From Variovorax gracilis (GTDB lineage: Bacteria > Pseudomonadota > Gammaproteobacteria > Burkholderiales > Burkholderiaceae_C), in NCBI RefSeq assembly GCF_030317115.1, contig NZ_JASZYF010000002.1, forward strand, positions 62,001 through 126,000: a DNA stretch of 64,000 bases, given 5' to 3'. The notes below the pieces were generated by a model. It did not search any database, was not told where the DNA came from, and was given only the letters and a program-made list of their open reading frames with translations. Below, piece by piece: positions 18,749 to 28,048 of this stretch. Made by a program: the position numbers and the translations under genes. Each line of letters begins with the position of its first letter. Within the stretch, counting starts at the first letter, position 1.

Positions 18749-20448
18749 TGGCCTCGCTCTCCCGCCTGCTCGACCAGCTGCTGGAGTTCAGCATGCCGCA
18801 CCTGATCGCCGTGCCGATCCTGGTGCCGATGCTGACGGCCGCGCTGATGCTGCTGCTCGGCGAGCAACGTCGCCGCACCAAGTCAGCCCTGAGCGTGGTT
18901 TCGGGCCTCGTCGGCCTCCTCGCCGCGCTCGCGCTGCTGCGCTGGGTCAATGCCGCGGACACTGGCGGCGGGCCTGGATCGATCGGCGTCTACCTCCCGG
19001 GCAACTGGCGTGCGCCCTTCGGCATCGTGCTGGTGGCCGACCGTCTGTCGACGATGATGGTTGCCCTCACCGGCGTGGTCGCCTTTGCGGCATCCATCTA
19101 TTCAACCTCGCGCTGGGACCGCGCGGGCGTGCATTTCCACCCGCTGCTGCAGCTGCAGCTCATGGGGCTCAATGGCGCCTTCCTGACGGGCGACCTGTTC
19201 AACCTGTTCGTCTTCTTCGAGGTGATGCTCGCCGCGTCCTATGGATTGCTGCTGCATGGTTCCGGGCGCCTGCGCGTACAGGCCGGCCTGCACTACCTGG
19301 CGATCAACCTGGCTGCGTCGTCACTGTTCCTGATCGGCGCCGCAATGCTCTACGGCGTGACCGGCACGCTCAACATGGCCGACCTCGGTGTGCGCATCGC
19401 GCAACTGGCACCCGCGGATCGCGGACTGGTGCATGCTGCGGCCGCCATCCTCGCGACAGCCTTCTTCGCCAAGGCGGGCGCGTGGCCGCTCAACTTCTGG
19501 CTCGTGCCGGCCTACAGCGCCGCTGTGTCGCCGGTGGGCGCCGTGTTCGCGCTTCTGACCAAGCTGGGCATCTACACCGTGCTTCGCCTGTGGACCTTGC
19601 TCTTCGCGCCAGATACCGGGGCTTCCGCGCAATTCGGCCAGGGCGTGCTGGTCACGGTGGGGCTCTCCACTCTGTTCGTTGGCGCGCTCGGCATCCTCGG
19701 AACGCAGCGGCTCTCGAATCTCGCCGGCTTCAGCGTGCTGGTATCGGCCGGCACCTTGTTGGCGGCCATCGGGTTCGGCCAGCCGGCCATGTGGGCCGGA
19801 GCGCTCTACTACCTGCTGAGTTCGACGCTGGCCGCCAGCGCCTTCTTCCTGTTGATCGACATGATCGAGCGCTGGCGCAACGCCGGCATGAGCATTGCGC
19901 CGCACGAGGCGGCAGGCGGTGCGCCTTTCCTGTCCGAAGACCTGAGCCGGCTCGACGACGTGAACCTCGACGACGACGCGCAAGCACTCTACGGGCGCGC
20001 GATTCCGGCCGGCGTGGCCTTCCTCGGCCTCAGCTTCGTCGGCTGTACGCTGCTGCTCACGGGCCTGCCCCCGCTGTCCGGCTTCGTGGGCAAGTTCGCC
20101 ATGTTGTCGGGCCTGTTCGGCGCCGAGCGCGTCACTCCGGCCGCCTGGACCTTCATGACGCTGCTGCTCGTCTCCGGCTTCTTCACGCTGCTGGCCCTGG
20201 GACGCACCGGGATCCGCCATTTCTGGACGCAGGTGCACGCCACCATGCCCGCGCTGCCCGCGCTCGAAGTGCTCCCGGTCGCCGCGCTGCTGGCCGCCTG
20301 CTTCGCGCTGACCTGGGAAGCCGGCCCTGTGATGCAGCACGCCACCGCCACCGCGGAGGGCCTGCGCTCGCCGACCGCCTACCGCGATGCGGTGCTGGGC
20401 GCCCAGCAGGTGCCCAGCCCCGCAGCGAAACCGGAAGCTGCAAAATGA
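18745..20448 (+). CDS. mrpD: Mrp antiporter subunit D
   Basis: A 567-residue NuoM/NuoN-like membrane protein with about 14 helices. Recognised by GLNGAFLTGDLFNLFVFFEVMLAASYGLLLHG (core GDLFNLFVFFEVM), FFAKAGAWPLNFWLVPAYSAAVSPVGAVF and TGLPPLSGFVGKFAML. It overlaps mrpC by 4 bases (ATGA). The family conserves a key glutamate in the FFEV motif, present here. It contributes a proton/cation path in the Mrp complex. Confidence 0.93.
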   Translation: MMASLSRLLDQLLEFSMPHLIAVPILVPMLTAALMLLLGEQRRRTKSALSVVSGLVGLLAALALLRWVNAADTGGGPGSIGVYLPGNWRAPFGIVLVADRLSTMMVALTGVVAFAASIYSTSRWDRAGVHFHPLLQLQLMGLNGAFLTGDLFNLFVFFEVMLAASYGLLLHGSGRLRVQAGLHYLAINLAASSLFLIGAAMLYGVTGTLNMADLGVRIAQLAPADRGLVHAAAAILATAFFAKAGAWPLNFWLVPAYSAAVSPVGAVFALLTKLGIYTVLRLWTLLFAPDTGASAQFGQGVLVTVGLSTLFVGALGILGTQRLSNLAGFSVLVSAGTLLAAIGFGQPAMWAGALYYLLSSTLAASAFFLLIDMIERWRNAGMSIAPHEAAGGAPFLSEDLSRLDDVNLDDDAQALYGRAIPAGVAFLGLSFVGCTLLLTGLPPLSGFVGKFAMLSGLFGAERVTPAAWTFMTLLLVSGFFTLLALGRTGIRHFWTQVHATMPALPALEVLPVAALLAACFALTWEAGPVMQHATATAEGLRSPTAYRDAVLGAQQVPSPAAKPEAAK

Positions 20449-20936
20449 AGCGCTGGATCCCCTCGCCGCCGCTCTCGCTGGGCCTCTTCGTGGTCTGGCT
20501 GTTGCTGAACCAGTCGCTGGACGCGGCCACGCTTCTGCTCGCAGCCATCCTCGCCTTGGCGGTGCCGCTGCTGACCCAGTCGCTGCGCCCCGCCACGGCG
20601 AAGATGCGCCGACCGGGCCTCGCGCTGCGACTTTGCGGCGTCATCGCGTTCGACCTGGTGCATTCGGCGCTGACGGTCGCGCGCCTGTTGCTCACACGGC
20701 GCAGCGCCCGAATGGAGCCGCACTTCGTGCGTGTGCCGCTGGAGATGCGCGACCCCAACGCGCTGGCGGTGCTCGCGATGATTCTCTGTCTCACACCCGG
20801 CACCGCCTGGGGCGAGATCTCGTTCGACCGGTCGAGCCTGCTGATCCATGTATTCGACGAGGACGACGAGCAGGCCTTCATCGCCATGGTCAAGTCGCGC
20901 TACGAGCGCCCGCTGATGGAGATCTTCGAATCATGA
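20445..20936 (+). CDS. mrpE: Mrp antiporter subunit E
   Basis: A 163-residue membrane protein of the MrpE/PhaE family with N-terminal helices and a soluble C-terminal domain containing MILCLTPGTAWGEIS and LLIHVFDEDDEQAFIAMVKSRYE. The ATG overlaps the mrpD stop by 4 bases. The frame extends far upstream, but family length and coupling fix the start at 20445. Required for assembly of the seven-subunit complex in characterised Mrp systems. Confidence 0.9.
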   Translation: MKRWIPSPPLSLGLFVVWLLLNQSLDAATLLLAAILALAVPLLTQSLRPATAKMRRPGLALRLCGVIAFDLVHSALTVARLLLTRRSARMEPHFVRVPLEMRDPNALAVLAMILCLTPGTAWGEISFDRSSLLIHVFDEDDEQAFIAMVKSRYERPLMEIFES

Positions 20937-21211
20937 CGCCAGTTCTCTTCTGGGCGCTCAAGCTCGCTCTGTTCCTGCTCGCCGTGGCAATGCTGTGCGC
21001 CGTCGCGCGTCTGCTCATCGGCCCCACCGCACAGGACCGGGTGATGGCGCTCGACTGCCTCTACATCAACGGCATGTTGATGATGCTGGTCCTTGGCATC
21101 GTGTATGCGAGCAACGTGTACTTCGAGGCCGCGATGCTGATTGCGCTGTTCGGCTTCGTCGGCTCGACCGCCTTGGCGAAATTCCTGCTGCGCGGCGAGG
21201 TGATCGAATGA
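20933..21211 (+). CDS. mrpF: Mrp antiporter subunit F
   Basis: A 92-residue, three-helix membrane protein. GPTAQDRVMALDCLYINGMLM in the middle (core GPTAQDRVMALD) is the conserved MrpF signature. Its ATG overlaps the mrpE stop by 4 bases. Subunit of the Mrp cation/proton antiporter. Confidence 0.92.
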   Translation: MTPVLFWALKLALFLLAVAMLCAVARLLIGPTAQDRVMALDCLYINGMLMMLVLGIVYASNVYFEAAMLIALFGFVGSTALAKFLLRGEVIE

Positions 21212-21227
21212 ACCGGGGAGAGACGCC

Positions 21228-21602
21228 ATGACGGACTTCATCATGGGCCCGCTGCCGCTGTGGGCGGAGATCCTCACGGCCGTGTTCGCGGTGCTCGGCG
21301 CCGCCTTTGCCGCCATCGGCTCGTTCGGACTGGTGCGCCTCCCCACGTTTTTCCGGCGCATCCACGCGCCCACGCTGGGCGCAACGGTGGGCGTGTGGTG
21401 CATCACGCTCGCCACCATCGTCTATTTCTCGGTGCAGGGCGGCAACCTCTTCCTGCATGCCACGCTCATCGCCCTCTTCGTCGCGCTGACCGCGCCGGTC
21501 ACCACCATTTTTCTGATGCGCGCCGCGTTGTTTCGTGAACGCCAGAAAGGCGGCGACGTTCCCTCGCCCGATCGGGCACCGCCTGCCGGTCGGAACCCTT
21601 AG
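21228..21602 (+). CDS. mrpG: Mrp antiporter subunit G
   Basis: A 124-residue membrane protein with three helices and the MrpG signature GSFGLVRLPTFFRRIHAPTLGAT. It closes the mrpABCDEFG operon, 16 bases after mrpF and preceded by GGGGAGA as ribosome-binding site. The C-terminal 20 residues are charged and extend past the family core. All seven subunit functions are therefore present, in six genes. Confidence 0.92.
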   Translation: MTDFIMGPLPLWAEILTAVFAVLGAAFAAIGSFGLVRLPTFFRRIHAPTLGATVGVWCITLATIVYFSVQGGNLFLHATLIALFVALTAPVTTIFLMRAALFRERQKGGDVPSPDRAPPAGRNP

Positions 21603-21736
21603 GGACCAGCCGACCTCCCTCCGGTGGCCCCGAGCCTCATCCTTCGGTGTAGGTTCGACCGGTCCTGATGGGCCTACTGCCTGTCAAATGCAAGGGCGAA
21701 CATTGGATCGGCAGAAGCCCCTGATCGGAGCACCCC

Positions 21737-22582
21737 ATGGCAGGCATCCTCGTCGGACGCGAAAACACCAAGCCCATCGAGCTTCACTACGAGGATCACG
21801 GCTCCGGGCCGCCCGTGGTGCTCATCCACGGCTGGCCGCTCGGCAGCGAGTGCTGGGAGAAGCAGATTCGTGCCTTGCTCGACGCCGGACACCGCGTCAT
21901 CGCCTATGACCGGCGCGGCTTCGGACAGTCCAGCCGCGCCATCAGCGGATACGACTACGACACCCTCGCGGAAGACCTCGACCGCCTGCTCGAGGTGCTC
22001 GACCTGCACGATGCCGCGCTCATCGGCTACGGCATGGGTGCCGGTGAGGTCATGCGCTATCTCGGCACCTTCGGATCGGATCGCGTGAGCCGGGCCGTGC
22101 TGGTCGCCGCACTGCCGCCCCTGCTCTTCGAGACCGACAGCGACCCCGACGGCCCGGATCGAAGCGCTTTCAATGACATGCGCACCGCGCTCGAGGACGA
22201 CCGTCCCGCGTTCCTGCGGCGCTTCCTGGAGCGGGCTTGCAACTTCGACGAGCTCGCCGGGACCCTGGTCAGCGAAGACAGCGTTCGCGCCAGGTGGATC
22301 CAGGCTATTCATGGCTCCGTCATCGGCACGCTCGAAGGCCTTGCCGCTTGGCTCACCGACTTCCGCGATGACGTGCGGCGCATCGACGTGCCCATGCTCG
22401 TCATCCACGGCGACGCCGACCGCGTGTACCCGCTCCACCTCATCGGCCCGCCGCTGTCGGAAGGCATCCCTGGCGCCCGCCTGGTGGTCCTGCGCGGTGC
22501 GCCGCACGGCCTGCTCTGGACCCATGCTCCGCAGGTCAATGCCGAACTGATCCGGTTCCTGGCCTCACTCGCCAGCCGGTAG
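21737..22582 (+). CDS. alpha/beta-hydrolase fold protein of the non-haem chloroperoxidase type, lacking the nucleophile serine
   Basis: A 281-residue protein close in layout to cofactor-free haloperoxidases/esterases: oxyanion-hole HGWPLGSECW (31-40), YDRRGFGQSS (58-66), HGDADRVYPL (catalytic acid D228) and GAPHG (catalytic H257). The nucleophile elbow, expected as G-x-S-x-G, reads G97-Y-G99-M-G101, so the serine is glycine (codon GGC at 22031-22033). The fold is otherwise intact, with no frameshift or stop. It may be a non-catalytic or differently acting member; ordinary esterase or perhydrolase activity should not be assumed. It stands alone, 134 bases after mrpG; that gap holds no gene. 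Confidence 0.82.
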   Translation: MAGILVGRENTKPIELHYEDHGSGPPVVLIHGWPLGSECWEKQIRALLDAGHRVIAYDRRGFGQSSRAISGYDYDTLAEDLDRLLEVLDLHDAALIGYGMGAGEVMRYLGTFGSDRVSRAVLVAALPPLLFETDSDPDGPDRSAFNDMRTALEDDRPAFLRRFLERACNFDELAGTLVSEDSVRARWIQAIHGSVIGTLEGLAAWLTDFRDDVRRIDVPMLVIHGDADRVYPLHLIGPPLSEGIPGARLVVLRGAPHGLLWTHAPQVNAELIRFLASLASR

Positions 22583-22677
22583 GGATAAGCCGCCACTGCC
22601 CCTAAGGGCAATTGGCCTTCGTCGTACGAAGGAGGATCATGGCGCGTCACTTCGACAAAGTTTCCCGGAGATTTCAC

Positions 22678-23085
22678 ATGAAGAAGATTCTTGCTTTGAC
22701 AGTCGCGATGGCCATGGGGCAGATGCTTGCCCTGAGCGCGCATGCGCAAGCCATCGGCACCGACGACAAGGCCGCCGCCCGTGCAGAGCGCAAGAAGGAA
22801 GGTTCCGAAGCCGCACGAGGTCCGCAGATGGGCGAAGGTCAACCGATCCCGGAGGCCAAACCCAAGACTTCGGCCCAACAACGCTCCGCCGCACGCAGTT
22901 CGCGCAGGGCCGTCGGCGCGGAAGCAGCCAAGGGTCCGCAGTTGGGCGAAGGCGACCCCATACCGCACGCCGAGCCGAAGGTCTCGGGCGCCGACCGCTC
23001 ATCGGCCCGCAAGGCGCGCAGGACCGCGGCCGCGCAGGCCAACAAGTCCGGCCAGATCAAGTCCAAGGGAGAGACGAGCTACTGA
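22678..23085 (+). CDS. small secreted protein with two tandem repeats, unknown function
   Basis: A 135-residue basic protein. A clear signal peptide (MKKILALTVAMAMGQMLALS, ending at AHA-Q) predicts export. The mature part contains two copies of a unit of about 40 residues, each with GPQ[M/L]GEG[Q/D]PIP followed by A-x-PK and a Ser/Ala/Arg-rich basic stretch. I know no function for it. The upstream in-frame ATG near 22612 is rejected because the signal peptide starts at 22678. It overlaps the convergent downstream gene by 7 bases at the stop codons. Confidence 0.75.
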   Translation: MKKILALTVAMAMGQMLALSAHAQAIGTDDKAAARAERKKEGSEAARGPQMGEGQPIPEAKPKTSAQQRSAARSSRRAVGAEAAKGPQLGEGDPIPHAEPKVSGADRSSARKARRTAAAQANKSGQIKSKGETSY

Positions 23086-25883
23086 ACCGAGCGCAACGGC
23101 GCCCACTGCGCCAGCAATGCGTCGGCGGCCCGCAGGTCCGCCGTGGCGAAGCCTTCGGTGAAGCGCGCCCTCACCGATCCCAGCAAATCGCGCGCGGGGG
23201 CCACTCTTCCGTGCTCTTGCCACAGGCGGCCCAGACTGGTCGCAGTGCGCAGTTCCCACGACAAGGCGCCCTGGCGGCGCGCCAGTTCCAGCGACCGTTG
23301 AAAGAGCGGCTCGACTTCGCTCGCGCCGGCACCGCGCGCCTTCAGGTTTTCACCATGGGCCCGAAGGATCTCGGGCGCACACCAGCCAACCTTGCCTTTT
23401 TCGACACGCTCGACGCTCGCAGCCCCGACCTGCGACGCCACGAGCGTGCCGAACATGTCCACTTGCTTCGGGTCGGGCGGCGAAACGAGCGGCACCTGAT
23501 GCGACAGCACGCGTTCATAGTTGCGCGCCCATGATTGCCAGTAGTCGAGCGCGTACTTGGTGGACTCCTCGCGCAAGGTCTGCGTCAGGCACCGGGCCGC
23601 GTCGACATCTCCCGTCCACAAGGCGACCGGGCACGCCGCCCAGGCCAGCGCGTGGCAGATGCCGAAGGCCACGTCCGACAGGGCGAACTCGAAGGCCTCG
23701 CGTGCCGTGCGGACGGCCTGCTCCGGATGGCCCTCAATCCACTGGATGCGCGCCAGGATGATGCGCATCGATACACGGCGATCGACCGACGGCAGCTTGC
23801 TCTTCACGAACTGAAGCTGCTCCAGGGAACGGTCCAGCACGCGTCCGGCGAAATCGCGTGCGACCTGGTGATGGCCCAGGCAGTGCTGCGACTGCGCCGT
23901 CATCCTGTCGGTGATGAGCATGGCCACCGCGTCGGCATCGGTCTTCGCGGCGGCAGCCATGGCTTCGGCGAGGCGAAGGGACTCGTCGTACTCCCCGGAC
24001 GCGAAAGCGCCGACCCACAAGCCGAAGAGCGACTCGATCCTGTGCTGCGTCCGACCCGTCTGCTCCGCCAGTTCGAACGCCCGGCGGAAGGCGCACCTCG
24101 CCACCTCATGCGCGCCGCGCGTCTGTCCCGCGAAAGCGCCGAGAGCGACTTGGAGGCGGAGTTCCACCAGGGGTTGCGGCGTTTCGAGGGACGCAATGTC
24201 GACCAGAGCACGCTCCACGCGAACACGGTACTCGTCGAGCAGCGACAGTTGATACGCGAGCGAAGTCGACGCTTCCGTCAATCGCACGCCGAGCGCGGGA
24301 TCACCGGCAAGTGAAAACGCCCAGTCCAGCGCGGCGCGCACCTCGTCGATCAAGCGGCCATAGGTTGCCAGCCATTGCGAGCGCACCGTCGCCGGCGCAT
24401 CGACGTCCGTCGCGCCGAGCAGTTCGCAGAGGTGCTCGGCATGCCTGCGGCAGATCTTCGGACCCTCGTCGCTGCGGACCAGTTTCTCCAGCGCATAGGT
24501 CCGCGTGGTGTCGAGCAGCCGATAGCGCGTGACCTCGTCGTTCACGTCGACAGTCACGAGCGACTTGGCCGCCAGCGCCGTGAGATCGCCCAGCACGTCG
24601 ACGGTGCCGAAGGTGCTGTCCACGGCTACCGCCTCGGCCGATTCGAGCGTGAAGCTGCCCTTGAACACCGCCAGGCGCCGCAGCGTGACGCGTTCGCTGT
24701 CGGACAGCAGTTCGTAGCTCCAGTCCAGCAGGGCGCGCAGGGTCTGGTGCCGCGCGAGCACGGTGCGGCGCCCGCTGTTCAGCAGGCGGAAACGGTCGTC
24801 CAGCCGCGCAACCAGTTCCCGGATGCCGAAGAATCCCACGCGCGCCGCGGCGAGTTCGATCGCCAGCGGAAGCCCGTCGAGCCGGCGGCACAGTTCCGCC
24901 GCCAGTGGTGCATCGGCATCGGTGAGCTCGAAGCTGTCCTGCGTGGCCACCGCGCGTTCCACGAAGAGTTGGACGGCCGGATAGCCCAGCGCCGCGGTCG
25001 CGGTCAGATGGATGGAGTCCGGTGGCGCCGCGAGCGACGCGAGCCGGACGACCCGTTCTCCCTCGCCACGCAGCGGTTCGCGGCTGGTGGCCAGCAGGTG
25101 AATGCCCGGCGCCGCCTTGAGCACGCGCACCGCGAGCGCGGCGGCCGCCTCGATCACATGCTCGCAGTTGTCGAGCACGATCAGCAGCCGCTTGTCCTGC
25201 AGATGGCTGACGAGGCCCGACACCGGATCGTCGATGGCGACCGAGACGTCGAGCGCTGCGGCGAGCGCCGTCGGCACGAGTTGCGGATCGGCCACCAGCG
25301 CGAGATCGACGAAACGCACGCCGTCCGCGTAGCTCGCCAGCGTGTCCTCGGCCACCGCGAGCGCGAGCGTCGTCTTTCCCATACCCCCCGGGCCCACGAC
25401 GCTCACGAAGCGGTGGCGGGGCAACGCGGCCGCCAGCGATTCGACGACTTGCGAGCGCCCGATCATCCGGGTGAGGCGCACGGGCAGGTTGTGATTCGGC
25501 CGCTCCGGCGCGGTGAGGGATCCGCCGGCTGCGACTCGCGCCGAAGGCCGGAAAACCGGTGCGACGAAGCAATAGCCCCGCCCCGGCACATTGGCGATGT
25601 AGCGCAGCCCTTCCTGTCCATCGCCGAGCGTCCGCCTCAGCGCCGCGATGTGCACGCGCAAGCTGTTTTCCTCAACGATCGTGTCCGGCCAGGCATGGGC
25701 GATCAGATCATCCTTGCTGACGATGTCGCCGGCCCGTTCGGCCAGGACCGTGAGGATGTCGAAGGCACGGCTGCCCAGGCGCAGGGGCTTGTCCTCTTCG
25801 AGCAGCAGCTTCTGCGAGCGCAGCAGCCGGAAGGGGCCGAAATGCAGGGCGCTTTCGATGGCTGGTATGAGCACTTCAGTCAT
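23079..25883 (-). CDS. winged-helix transcriptional regulator with NTPase and TPR-like region
   Basis: A 934-residue regulator. Residues 13-110 are an OmpR/PhoB-type winged helix (LRLGSRAFDILTVLAERAG, VEENSLRVHIAALRRTLGDG, GRGYCFVAPV). Residues about 140-450 are a STAND/NB-ARC-like NTPase with Walker A GPGGMGKT (164-171) and Walker B LLIVLDNCEH (233-242), then RLDGLPLAIELAA. The remaining half is helical and TPR/MalT-like, a probable ligand- or partner-sensing region. No receiver or sensor transmembrane segment is present. Such proteins act as large cytosolic signal-integrating activators; the target is unknown. It faces the small repeat gene and is divergent from dedA, 86 bases away. Confidence 0.85.
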   Translation of the reverse strand: MTEVLIPAIESALHFGPFRLLRSQKLLLEEDKPLRLGSRAFDILTVLAERAGDIVSKDDLIAHAWPDTIVEENSLRVHIAALRRTLGDGQEGLRYIANVPGRGYCFVAPVFRPSARVAAGGSLTAPERPNHNLPVRLTRMIGRSQVVESLAAALPRHRFVSVVGPGGMGKTTLALAVAEDTLASYADGVRFVDLALVADPQLVPTALAAALDVSVAIDDPVSGLVSHLQDKRLLIVLDNCEHVIEAAAALAVRVLKAAPGIHLLATSREPLRGEGERVVRLASLAAPPDSIHLTATAALGYPAVQLFVERAVATQDSFELTDADAPLAAELCRRLDGLPLAIELAAARVGFFGIRELVARLDDRFRLLNSGRRTVLARHQTLRALLDWSYELLSDSERVTLRRLAVFKGSFTLESAEAVAVDSTFGTVDVLGDLTALAAKSLVTVDVNDEVTRYRLLDTTRTYALEKLVRSDEGPKICRRHAEHLCELLGATDVDAPATVRSQWLATYGRLIDEVRAALDWAFSLAGDPALGVRLTEASTSLAYQLSLLDEYRVRVERALVDIASLETPQPLVELRLQVALGAFAGQTRGAHEVARCAFRRAFELAEQTGRTQHRIESLFGLWVGAFASGEYDESLRLAEAMAAAAKTDADAVAMLITDRMTAQSQHCLGHHQVARDFAGRVLDRSLEQLQFVKSKLPSVDRRVSMRIILARIQWIEGHPEQAVRTAREAFEFALSDVAFGICHALAWAACPVALWTGDVDAARCLTQTLREESTKYALDYWQSWARNYERVLSHQVPLVSPPDPKQVDMFGTLVASQVGAASVERVEKGKVGWCAPEILRAHGENLKARGAGASEVEPLFQRSLELARRQGALSWELRTATSLGRLWQEHGRVAPARDLLGSVRARFTEGFATADLRAADALLAQWAPLRSVQ

Positions 25884-25969
25884 GGAGTGGGTCCGGCAGG
25901 ATCCGCGGCGTGCGGCGGTTCGCAGCCTAACGCGCCCAAGGCTGCGCTTTCCTTACGCCGCTTGCCTGC

Positions 25970-26536
25970 ATGATGGCGCCCATGCATCTCTCCGAACTGC
26001 TCCAGCAATACGGGTATGTCGCCGTCTTCGTCGCGGGCCTTTTCGAGGGCGAGACCATCCTCATGCTCGGCGCCTTTGCGGTGCACCAGGGGTATCTGTC
26101 GCTGGTGCCCTTGATCGCCTGCGGCGCCGCGGCCGCCTTCGTCACCGACCAGTTCTATTTCCACCTCGGACGCCGCAAAGGCGCGGACCTTCTGGCGAGC
26201 CGGCCCAAGCTTCGAGCCCACATCGAACGTGTCGACGGATTCGTGTCGCGTCATCCGGTCGCGACGATCTTCCTCATGCGATTTGCGTGGGGATTGCGCA
26301 TTGCGCTGCCTGCGACGCTGGGCATGGGCCGGATGTCAGCCGCACTGTATGCGGCGCTCGGCGCGGTGGCGGCGGTCTTCTGGGCCACGGTCGTGAGCCT
26401 GTTCGGCGTGAAGCTCACAAGCTGGCTTCACGCATCCTTCGGCCATCTGCGCCCGTATGAACACGATCTGATCGTTGCCGCGCTGGGCGTCACGCTGGCG
26501 GTAGCGCTGTTCAGGCAGTGGCGGTCCCGGCGTTGA
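25970..26536 (+). CDS. DedA family membrane protein
   Basis: A 188-residue DedA/SNARE-associated family protein. It shows the re-entrant and membrane features of the family: LFEGETILMLGAFAVHQGYL, FYFHLGRRKGADLL and RFAWGLRIALPATLGMGRM. The glutamate, the GRR-x-G and the R-x3-G-x-R motifs match DedA residues needed for function in E. coli. Members flip polyprenyl phosphates or phospholipids and support proton-motive-force homeostasis. The start may be 25970, 25973 or 25982 (MHLSELL). It ends next to the convergent MFS gene. Confidence 0.88.
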   Translation: MMAPMHLSELLQQYGYVAVFVAGLFEGETILMLGAFAVHQGYLSLVPLIACGAAAAFVTDQFYFHLGRRKGADLLASRPKLRAHIERVDGFVSRHPVATIFLMRFAWGLRIALPATLGMGRMSAALYAALGAVAAVFWATVVSLFGVKLTSWLHASFGHLRPYEHDLIVAALGVTLAVALFRQWRSRR

Positions 26537-26550
26537 GCCCGGCCGGGACC
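26523..26550. terminator. possible bidirectional terminator between dedA and the MFS gene
   Basis: A perfect 9-base stem GGTCCCGGC (26523-26531) / GCCGGGACC (26542-26550) with a 10-base loop straddles the dedA stop and lies 8 bases from the convergent MFS stop. No T run on either side, so this is a weaker case. Confidence 0.4.
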
Positions 26551-26558
26551 TCGCCTGC

Positions 26559-27902
26559 TCAGTCGCGGATTTCGAGCGCGCGATTGACCCGAAGTGCAAC
26601 GAGCGTGCAGACCGCGCCCGACAGCAGGTAGACGCTCACGTAGCCCAGTCCGAAGTTCGCGGACAGGCCGAGCGCCACCAGCGGTGCAAAGGCCGCACCG
26701 ATCAGCCAGGCCAGATCGGAGGTCAACGCGGCACCGGTGTAGCGGTATTTCGACTCGAAGTTGGCCGTCACTGCACCGGCAGCCTGACCGTAGGACAACC
26801 CCAGCAGCACGAAGCCCACGAGGATGAAGACGTCCTGGCCGAGGCGACCGCCGTCGAGCAGCGTCGGCGCGAATCCGCTGAACACCGCGATGAGCGCGGC
26901 CAGGCTGCCCAGCGTCTGGCGACGGCCGACGCGGTCGGCAATCACCCCCGAAGCGACGATACCGATGGCGCCGAGCACGGCACCGATCATCTGGATCACC
27001 AGGAACTCGGTGATGGACTGGTTCGAATAAAGCGTGATCCACGACAGCGGGAACACGGTGATCAAGTGGAACAGCGCATAGCTCGCCAACGCTGCAAAGG
27101 CGCCGATGACGATGTTGTACCCCTGCGATCGCGACAGTTCGACCACGTTGGTCGGCTGCAATTCACGGGCTTCGAGCAGGCGGTCGTACTCATTGGTGGA
27201 CACCAAACGAAGCCGGGCGAAGAGCGCGACCACATTGATCGCAAATGCGACGTAAAAGGTGTAACGCCATCCCCAATCCAGAAAATCCTCCGTCGAGAGG
27301 CTGGAGTACAGGTAAGCGAACAGGGCGCTGGCCAGGAAAAAGCCGACCGGCGCACCCAGTTGGCCCAGCATCGCGTACCAGCCGCGACGGTTGGGAGGGG
27401 CGTTGAGCGCGAGCAGCGAAGGCAAGCCGTCCCACGAGCCGCCGAGTGCGAGGCCCTGGCCCACGCGCAGGATCGACAGCAGCACGATGGACGCAAACCC
27501 CATGCTTGCGTAGCCCGGCAGGAAGGCTATCCCGGCTGTGGATATACCCAGCAGGAACAGCGCGATCGTCAGCTTGGCCTCTCGCCCGAACCGGCGCTGG
27601 ACAGCCATCGAGATCACGGTGCCGAAGGGCCGCGCGATGAAGGCGAAGGAGAAGATCGTGAAGGCGAAGAGCGTGCCTTCGAGGCGGTTCTCGAAGGGGA
27701 AGAACACCGCTGGGAAGACCAGGACCGACGCGATCCCGTAGACGAAGAAGTCGAAGTATTCGGAAGCGCGGCCGATGACCACGCCCACGGCGATCTCCGA
27801 AGGAGTGACGTGCGAATGATCCGCGTCGCCCTCGGGGCCTTCGTGGAGCGTTTCGTGCAGCGGGGATTCGGTGCTGGAGGGACTGATGCCGGACATCATC
27901 AT
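26559..27902 (-). CDS. MFS transporter, metabolite:H+ symporter (MHS) type
   Basis: A 447-residue, 12-helix secondary transporter. The N-terminal RASEYFDFFVYGIASVLVFP and FAFIARPFGTVISMAVQRRFGRE segments match the MHS branch (shikimate, citrate, proline/betaine and phthalate-type carriers). A second MFS motif, GVIADRVGRRQTL, starts the C-terminal half. The N-terminus before the first helix is acidic and His/Asp-rich. The frame opens to 28040, but three adjacent ATGs at 27896-27902 fit the family start and leave an intergenic region divergent from cyoA. The substrate is unknown; an organic acid is likely. Confidence 0.85.
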   Translation of the reverse strand: MMMSGISPSSTESPLHETLHEGPEGDADHSHVTPSEIAVGVVIGRASEYFDFFVYGIASVLVFPAVFFPFENRLEGTLFAFTIFSFAFIARPFGTVISMAVQRRFGREAKLTIALFLLGISTAGIAFLPGYASMGFASIVLLSILRVGQGLALGGSWDGLPSLLALNAPPNRRGWYAMLGQLGAPVGFFLASALFAYLYSSLSTEDFLDWGWRYTFYVAFAINVVALFARLRLVSTNEYDRLLEARELQPTNVVELSRSQGYNIVIGAFAALASYALFHLITVFPLSWITLYSNQSITEFLVIQMIGAVLGAIGIVASGVIADRVGRRQTLGSLAALIAVFSGFAPTLLDGGRLGQDVFILVGFVLLGLSYGQAAGAVTANFESKYRYTGAALTSDLAWLIGAAFAPLVALGLSANFGLGYVSVYLLSGAVCTLVALRVNRALEIRD

Positions 27903-28048
27903 TTCTACTGTGGTTCGTGTGTCATCTGTACATGACGAGCGTCTCACTGAATGAAGATTGCCGCCATAGGACAAAACGTCCAATATCCGGCACGGGCCAA
28001 AACAAGTAGATTGTGGTCTCTTTGCGCTCCCTACGCTCATTCTTCGGC

